Position numbers and translations under genes: made by a program. A stretch of 15,769 nucleotides of DNA from JAAFIP01 sp043772355 (lineage in GTDB: Bacteria > Pseudomonadota > Gammaproteobacteria > Burkholderiales > Burkholderiaceae_C), in assembly GCA_043772355.1 (NCBI GenBank), contig JAYVGI010000390.1:1-15769 (forward strand), written 5' to 3'. Shown piece by piece: positions 11,680 through 15,769 of the stretch. Below the pieces are notes generated by a model. The model saw only the letters and a list, made by a program, of their open reading frames with translations, was not told the origin of the DNA and did no database searches. How positions within the stretch are numbered: the first letter of the stretch is position 1; every line of letters starts with the position of its first letter.

Positions 11680-13245
11680 ATGTCAGCAGTACTCACTTCC
11701 GTCGATGACCACTACGCGTCCGACCACACTTCCGACCACACTTCCGACCACACTTCCGATCACACTTCCGATCACGCGTCCGACCACACCTCAGACCACA
11801 GTTCCGACTACACGCCCGACCACACCTCAGACCACAGCTCCGACTACACCCCCGACCTTTCCAGCTTCGGCGCAGACCCGCAAATCGCCCAGTTGCGCAT
11901 ACCGCCGCACAGCATCGAGGCCGAGTCCAGCGTGCTGGGCGGCCTGCTGCTGGACAACGGTGCGTGGGACCGCGTGGGCGACCTGCTGGTGGACGGCGAC
12001 TTTTACCGCTACGAGCACCGCCTGGTGTACGCCGCCATTGGCGAGTTGATCAACAAAACCCGGCCGGCTGACATCATCACTGTCTACGAGAATCTGCAGT
12101 CCAAAGGCAAGGCCGATGAGATAGGCGGCTTGGTGTACCTCAACTCCCTGGCCCAGTACGTGCCCAGTGCGGCCAACATCCGCCGCTACGCCGAGATCGT
12201 GCGCGAGCGCTCCATCCTGCGCAAACTGGTCAGCGCCAGCGACGAGATTTCCACCAACGCCTTCAACACCCAAGGCAAAGACGTCGCCAAAATCCTTGAC
12301 GAGTCCGAGCAAAAAATCTTTGCGATCGGCGAGGAAGGCTCGCGCATGAAAAAAGGCTTCCAGGGCATGGAAACCCTGGTCGTCGAGCTGATGGACCGCG
12401 TGGTGGAGATGTCAGAAAACCCCAACGACATCACCGGTGTGCCCACGGGTTATATCGATTTAGACCGCATGACCTCGGGCCTGCAAGCAGGTGATTTGAT
12501 CATTTTGGCGGCTCGACCGAGTATGGGGAAAACGGCCTTAGCTATCAACATCGCCGAGCACGTGGCACTCAATGAGCAGTTGCCGGTCGCCGTGTTCTCC
12601 ATGGAGATGGGTGCCAGCCAACTGGCCATTCGTATCGTCGGCTCTATCGGCCGCATCGACCAAATGCGCCTGCGCACCGGCAAGCTGCAAGACGCGGAAT
12701 GGCCGCGCCTGACCGAGGCGATTGAAAAGCTGCGCGGCATTAGCCTGCATATTGACGAAACCCCGGGTCTCACCACCAGCGAGCTGCGCGGCAACGCCCG
12801 CCGCCTCGCGCGCCAAATGGGCGGCAAGCTGGGCCTGATTGTGGTGGACTATTTGCAGCTCATGAGCGTGTCTACCGCCATGAACGACGAAAACCGCGCC
12901 ACGGCCGTAGGCGAGATCTCACGCGGCCTCAAAGCCCTGGCCAAAGAGCTGCAATGCCCCGTCATCGCGCTGTCGCAGCTGAGCCGTGGCGTAGAGAGCC
13001 GCACCGACAAACGCCCGATGATGAGCGATTTGCGCGAGTCCGGCGCCATCGAGCAAGATGCCGACGTCATCATGTTCATCTACCGCGACGACTATTACAA
13101 CAAAGACAGCAAAGAACCCGGCGTGACCGAGCTGATCATCAGCAAACAGCGTAACGGCCCCACGGGCACCTGCAAGCTGGCGTTTATCAAAGAGCTGACT
13201 CGCTTTGAGAGCTTGGCGCAGGGGTATGGTGGTGGGGATTTTTAA
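11680..13245 (+). CDS. dnaB: Replicative DNA helicase DnaB with an N-terminal Asp/His-rich repeat
   Basis: The 521-residue hexameric helicase unwinds DNA ahead of the replication fork and recruits primase. The N-terminal domain begins with IPPHSIEAESSVLGGLLLD (about 74-92). The RecA-like motor follows, with Walker A ARPSMGKTA (278-286), catalytic Glu309 (FSMEM), Walker B LIVVDYLQLM (Asp390), SQLSRGVESR (432-441) and KQRNGPTG (489-496), which contains the arginine-finger region. The C-terminus is complete. Residues 13-60 are an insertion of twelve tetrapeptides of the type [ATS][SP]D[HY], making the protein about 50 residues longer than typical DnaB. ATG 11680 is kept because MSAVLTSVDD resembles related DnaB N-termini; no strong Shine-Dalgarno sequence precedes it, only an A-run. 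The usual upstream rpsF-priB-rpsR-rplI cluster is absent; the neighbour is a divergent ExbB-like gene. Confidence 0.98.
   Translation: MSAVLTSVDDHYASDHTSDHTSDHTSDHTSDHASDHTSDHSSDYTPDHTSDHSSDYTPDLSSFGADPQIAQLRIPPHSIEAESSVLGGLLLDNGAWDRVGDLLVDGDFYRYEHRLVYAAIGELINKTRPADIITVYENLQSKGKADEIGGLVYLNSLAQYVPSAANIRRYAEIVRERSILRKLVSASDEISTNAFNTQGKDVAKILDESEQKIFAIGEEGSRMKKGFQGMETLVVELMDRVVEMSENPNDITGVPTGYIDLDRMTSGLQAGDLIILAARPSMGKTALAINIAEHVALNEQLPVAVFSMEMGASQLAIRIVGSIGRIDQMRLRTGKLQDAEWPRLTEAIEKLRGISLHIDETPGLTTSELRGNARRLARQMGGKLGLIVVDYLQLMSVSTAMNDENRATAVGEISRGLKALAKELQCPVIALSQLSRGVESRTDKRPMMSDLRESGAIEQDADVIMFIYRDDYYNKDSKEPGVTELIISKQRNGPTGTCKLAFIKELTRFESLAQGYGGGDF
11716..11859 (+). repeat. 12-bp tandem repeat (12 units) within dnaB
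   Basis: Twelve consecutive 12-bp units, near ACTTCCGACCAC, encode ASDH, TSDH (four times), ASDH, TSDH, SSDY, TPDH, TSDH, SSDY and TPDL. Units 1-7 are simple; units 7-9 (11788-11823) and 10-12 (11824-11859) form a 36-bp higher-order repeat with four differences. Every unit is a multiple of three, so copy-number change keeps dnaB in frame. Confidence 0.97.
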
Positions 13246-13263
13246 GAAATTTTAAGTGTTTTA

Positions 13264-13330
13264 GGGCTGTAGCCCAATAGAATATTGCGGGACCAGCTAT
13301 TGAATGTGTAGTGTGTTGATGACCCACTAC
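13264..13330. other. Short inverted repeats in the convergent gap after dnaB
   Basis: The 115-bp gap between dnaB and the convergent TonB-like gene has a compact GGGCT/AGCCC repeat (13264-13275, 2-nt spacer) 18 bp after the dnaB stop. It also has GTAGTG (13308-13313) paired with CACTAC (13325-13330). Neither is followed by a T-run, so they are only candidate 3'-end structures. Nothing else is seen in this gap. Confidence 0.3.
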
Positions 13331-13360
13331 GCTGCATCGAACAACCGAAATGCGCTGCGG

Positions 13361-14140
13361 TCAAGGTATCACCTTGCATTTTCCCAGTACAGCATCACGC
13401 GCCGCGAGAGGCAGTAAAAGTAAGTTACCCGAAGGGGCCCCTAAGGCTTGGCCTTCACCATCTTGGGTATGCGACCAGCAGCTAGGGATAGCCGTGGCGG
13501 CTATGCTTTTTGCAAAAACTCTGGCTTGTGCCTCAGGCTCCAAGCCTGTATGCACCCGTGCTTTGTAGGCCAAACTGGAGGCGTTGGCTTGCGTCGCGGC
13601 GCGGGCCAAATTGGCCTGCGATAAGTCTATTCGGGTTGTCCCATTGGGTGCGGACGGCGCTGAGCCGGTACCCGTGTCGGCGGATGGGCTGGCACTGGGT
13701 GATGTGGACGGGGCCGCTTGGGGAGCGCCGTCATGTGCTAGTCCAGGCTCTACATTAGCGCGTTGTGCTGGCGTCGCAATACTGGCTTCTTGGCTTGCGG
13801 AGCGTGATGCTTGGTATGGCGGAACAGGCTGTTGGGGCTTCACAGGTCTTGTTTTTGTAGCTGCTTGCAAAGATACGGTGGGCTGTAGCACATGAATAGA
13901 TGTGGGGGTGCTGACCGTGACCTCAGGCAGTTGGGGGGATGGTGTTGGAGCAAGCCATCGAACAGTCAGCACCTTGGCGCTATCAGCGGTGTACTGAGGC
14001 GCCTTGAACAGGAAATTTTGAAGTAGCAGCACGCTGTGCACGCAGACTGAAAAAAGTATGGCCCAAACCATCGGGTGAACGGCTTTACGCTGATAAAAAC
14101 GCTGAGGCATTGGCTCCGCGTTGGCGGTGGCGAGCTGCAT
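13361..14140 (-). CDS. TonB-like single-pass membrane protein, function unknown
   Basis: The frame is open to 14326, but the upstream part overlaps the hydrolase gene and is Arg/Pro/Cys-rich without protein character. ATG 14140-14138 is therefore chosen (259 residues); ATG 14110-14108, with GGAG close by, is an alternative. The product has a short cytoplasmic start, one TM segment (about 24-45, MVWAILFSVCVHSVLLLQNF, with an in-membrane His35 as in TonB) and a long Pro/Ser/Ala/Thr-rich periplasmic stretch (about 64-168). A compact C-terminal domain (about 169-259) has Cys221 and Cys255, probably a disulfide, and the hydrophobic patch NLLLLPLAARDAV. The architecture is like an energy-transducing TonB protein, but the canonical TonB C-terminal fold motif is not visible. 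It lies 91 bp after the hydrolase gene on the same strand and may be cotranscribed. Confidence 0.75.
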   Translation of the reverse strand: MQLATANAEPMPQRFYQRKAVHPMVWAILFSVCVHSVLLLQNFLFKAPQYTADSAKVLTVRWLAPTPSPQLPEVTVSTPTSIHVLQPTVSLQAATKTRPVKPQQPVPPYQASRSASQEASIATPAQRANVEPGLAHDGAPQAAPSTSPSASPSADTGTGSAPSAPNGTTRIDLSQANLARAATQANASSLAYKARVHTGLEPEAQARVFAKSIAATAIPSCWSHTQDGEGQALGAPSGNLLLLPLAARDAVLGKCKVIP

Positions 14141-14195
14141 AGCTTGCGGTTTTAATCCCTTACTTTTTACGCCCGACAAACCCCGAGAAGACAAA

Positions 14196-14228
14196 CGTCT
14201 CCACACCGTTTTGCGTCTCCACACGCAA
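14196..14228 (-). repeat. Direct repeat and hairpin between hydrolase and TonB-like genes
   Basis: The exact 11-bp CGTCTCCACAC occurs at 14196-14206 and 14214-14224 (18-bp period). TTGCGT (14211-14216) and ACGCAA (14223-14228) form a 6-bp stem right after the hydrolase stop, without a T-run. It could be a 3' structure or a regulator site for the TonB-like gene. Confidence 0.35.
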
Positions 14229-14231
14229 GGC

Positions 14232-15769
14232 CTAGCCGCCACCGGCCAAGGTCTCTGGCACGCGCGCTTCGGCGTCTGAGGTGGGCATGAGCAGCATGCG
14301 CGTGGGTTGGCCCAGGGCCTGGGCAAAGCTGACTTCGATCATCAAGAAACCGCGCTCCTCTATCAAGCGCAGGCTGCGGGGCTGGTCACCTATGGCGGCC
14401 AGCTCTTGCTCGCCAAAGTTGGTGATTTCGTACTCACCCAGGCGCTGGCGCCAGGCATCCAGATTAGCGGGGGCTTGGATGCGCTCGCCCATGCGCATTT
14501 CTTGGGTGCCTACGCGGGCGAACAGGATGTCGCGGCCTGCTACTTTGCGCAGGCCCAAGCCCACATCGCCCAACGGGCCCAGGTTGATATTGAACAGTCC
14601 GAGTAGCGCATAGTGCAGGCCGAGCAAGCCATCTTGGCGCTGGCGCAGGTTGAAGCTGCGGCCGATGGTGTGTGCCTGGGCTCGCAGGGCGTTGCCGTCC
14701 CGACTGATGCTGACGTGGCCAATGGCGGTGGTGTAGTCGCCTGGGGCGGCTCGCAAGGTGCCCTCGGGGATGGGGGTGTCGGCCCATTCGACCTTGGTGG
14801 GCTTGGGTTGTTGGATGCCGGTTTTAGCCTCGAACGCCAGGCCCAGCGCCTCGGTGGCCACGCTGTCTAAAAGGCCCATGGCGGAGTCTGAATTGGCCAG
14901 CACGACGATGCCCAGCTTGTGCTGCGGCAGCACGTACAGCTGGCTGCGAAACATGCCGAGTGCGCCTGCATGGTGGGCCACGGGCCCGGCGTTGTGCAGG
15001 TTGGTTTTGCCTAAGGTGCTGAGCATCCAGCCCAGGCCGAACGCGAAGTTCAGATCTAACGGCACGGCGCTGTTTTGCGGGCGCAGCATCTCGGCCATGG
15101 TTTCGGGTTTGAGGATTTGCTGGCCGCCGGATGTGCCGTTGGCAAACACCATGGACATAAAGCGCGCGAGGTCGGTGGCGCTGGCGTTCAGGCCGCCCGC
15201 TGGCACATCGCGCAGGGGCCATTCTTTTTGCGCTGCGCCTTGCTTGTACCCTAGCGACATACCTGCCGAGCTGGACGGCCCGGTGCTAAAGGACGAATCC
15301 GTCATGCCCAGGGGTGCCAGCACGGCCTGCTGCACGTGCTGCGCAAAGGGCGTGCCGCTGGCGTTTTGCACCATATGGCCCAATAGCGAGAGGCCGATGT
15401 TGGAGTAATAGAAACTTTGGCCGCTCGGGTAAGCCACCGGGGTTTGGTTGAGGTAGGCTACCAGTTCACTGAACGGCGCTGGCGTGGCGGCCTGAAAGCC
15501 CTGGAACTTGTCGCGCGGCAGGCCAGAGTGGTGCGTCATCAACTGGCGTGGCGTGATGGCGGCTTGGGATGGACTGGACAGGGGTGGGCCGGACAGCGGC
15601 GCAAAGTCGGGCAACACTTTTTGCACAGGCTGGTCAATGTCCAACAGGCCGCGCTCGGCCAACTGCATGGCGGCAGTGTCGGTAAACAGTTTGGAGATCG
15701 AGCCCACGCGGTACACGGTGTGGGCCGTGGCGGGCAATTTGCGCTCTTGGCTGGCATAACCAAAGCCTT
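14232..15769 (-). CDS. Serine hydrolase, class C beta-lactamase/PBP4*-like family, N-terminus outside window
   Basis: The frame continues to the right edge, reading GFGYASQERKLPATAHTVYR before the catalytic motif, so the 5' end (probably with a signal peptide) is missing. TTG at 15737 is not a real start. Counting from that codon, the motifs are SISK (13-16, catalytic Ser and Lys of SxxK), YSN (111-113, YxN) and HAG (256-258, replacing KTG), in the right order for the beta-lactamase/D-alanyl-D-alanine carboxypeptidase/EstB superfamily (Pfam Beta-lactamase). A C-terminal extension of about 190 residues follows the hydrolase core, rich in beta-strand-like segments (GDYTTAIGHVSISRDG, RSLRLIEERGFLMIEV) as in the lipocalin-like tails of esterase-type members. 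The function is a peptidase, esterase or penicillin-recognising enzyme; the exact substrate cannot be told. TAG 14234-14232 is 91 bp before the TonB-like start. Confidence 0.9.
   Translation of the reverse strand, partial: GFGYASQERKLPATAHTVYRVGSISKLFTDTAAMQLAERGLLDIDQPVQKVLPDFAPLSGPPLSSPSQAAITPRQLMTHHSGLPRDKFQGFQAATPAPFSELVAYLNQTPVAYPSGQSFYYSNIGLSLLGHMVQNASGTPFAQHVQQAVLAPLGMTDSSFSTGPSSSAGMSLGYKQGAAQKEWPLRDVPAGGLNASATDLARFMSMVFANGTSGGQQILKPETMAEMLRPQNSAVPLDLNFAFGLGWMLSTLGKTNLHNAGPVAHHAGALGMFRSQLYVLPQHKLGIVVLANSDSAMGLLDSVATEALGLAFEAKTGIQQPKPTKVEWADTPIPEGTLRAAPGDYTTAIGHVSISRDGNALRAQAHTIGRSFNLRQRQDGLLGLHYALLGLFNINLGPLGDVGLGLRKVAGRDILFARVGTQEMRMGERIQAPANLDAWRQRLGEYEITNFGEQELAAIGDQPRSLRLIEERGFLMIEVSFAQALGQPTRMLLMPTSDAEARVPETLAGGG

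Noticed and set aside
11716..11859. CRISPR array
   Set aside because: The units are contiguous 12-mers without spacers and lie in frame within dnaB.
11705..12049. Plus-strand frame with Thr/Pro repeats overlapping dnaB
   Set aside because: It is the same 12-bp tandem repeat read in another frame of dnaB; after the repeat the translation is Arg/Thr/Ala-rich shadow sequence.
14141..14326. Longer N-terminus for the TonB-like gene, open to 14326
   Set aside because: It overlaps the hydrolase coding region by 95 bp and has a shadow-frame composition; the ATG at 14140 precedes the TM segment at a normal distance.

Overview
The window looks like a chromosomal segment of a betaproteobacterium, most likely Burkholderiales and near Comamonadaceae. 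This is inferred from the style of the DnaB sequence, an orphan Bug-family binding protein and moderately GC-rich coding sequence. No transposase, integrase, tRNA, rRNA or CRISPR array was seen. No gap between genes exceeds about 240 bp.

Layout. Positions 1-531 (+) hold the 3' part of an unrecognised cysteine-containing protein. Positions 609-8559 (all -) form a PQQ-dependent alcohol oxidation locus. In transcription order it encodes a quinoprotein alcohol dehydrogenase with the extra aspartate typical of lanthanide enzymes, then two stem-loops, then a XoxJ/MoxJ-like periplasmic protein fused to a c-type cytochrome domain. These are followed by an ABC ATPase, a YVTN-type beta-propeller, a type I periplasmic binding protein, an ABC-2 permease and a Bug/TctC-type binding protein. 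The ATPase, propeller, binding protein and permease match the set repeatedly found beside PQQ alcohol dehydrogenases (PedA/PedC-like). Positions 8737-11443 (-) hold a tight four-gene operon: an ExbB/TolQ-like channel subunit, an ExbD-like subunit whose periplasmic part resembles YfaP/DUF2135, a two-TM protein and a TapB-like lipoprotein. I do not recognise this operon as a named system.

A 236-bp divergent region (11444-11679) separates that operon from dnaB (+). It carries three co-oriented DnaA boxes, a T-rich 13-mer and two inverted repeats. dnaB itself carries an in-frame 12-bp tandem repeat encoding twelve Asp/His-rich tetrapeptides near its N-terminus. Convergent with dnaB are a TonB-like single-pass protein and a serine hydrolase of the class C beta-lactamase/PBP4* family, which runs off the right edge.

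How the genes may work together: the dehydrogenase would oxidise an alcohol in the periplasm and could pass electrons to the cytochrome domain of the fusion protein, since no separate cytochrome gene is present here. The roles of the ABC system and the beta-propeller are unproven. The ExbB/ExbD-like operon lies immediately upstream of the dehydrogenase on the same strand, but a 177-bp gap separates them and a functional link is only a possibility. The most distinctive features are the DnaB repeat, the DnaA-box cluster, the ExbB/ExbD-YfaP operon and the XoxJ-cytochrome fusion.
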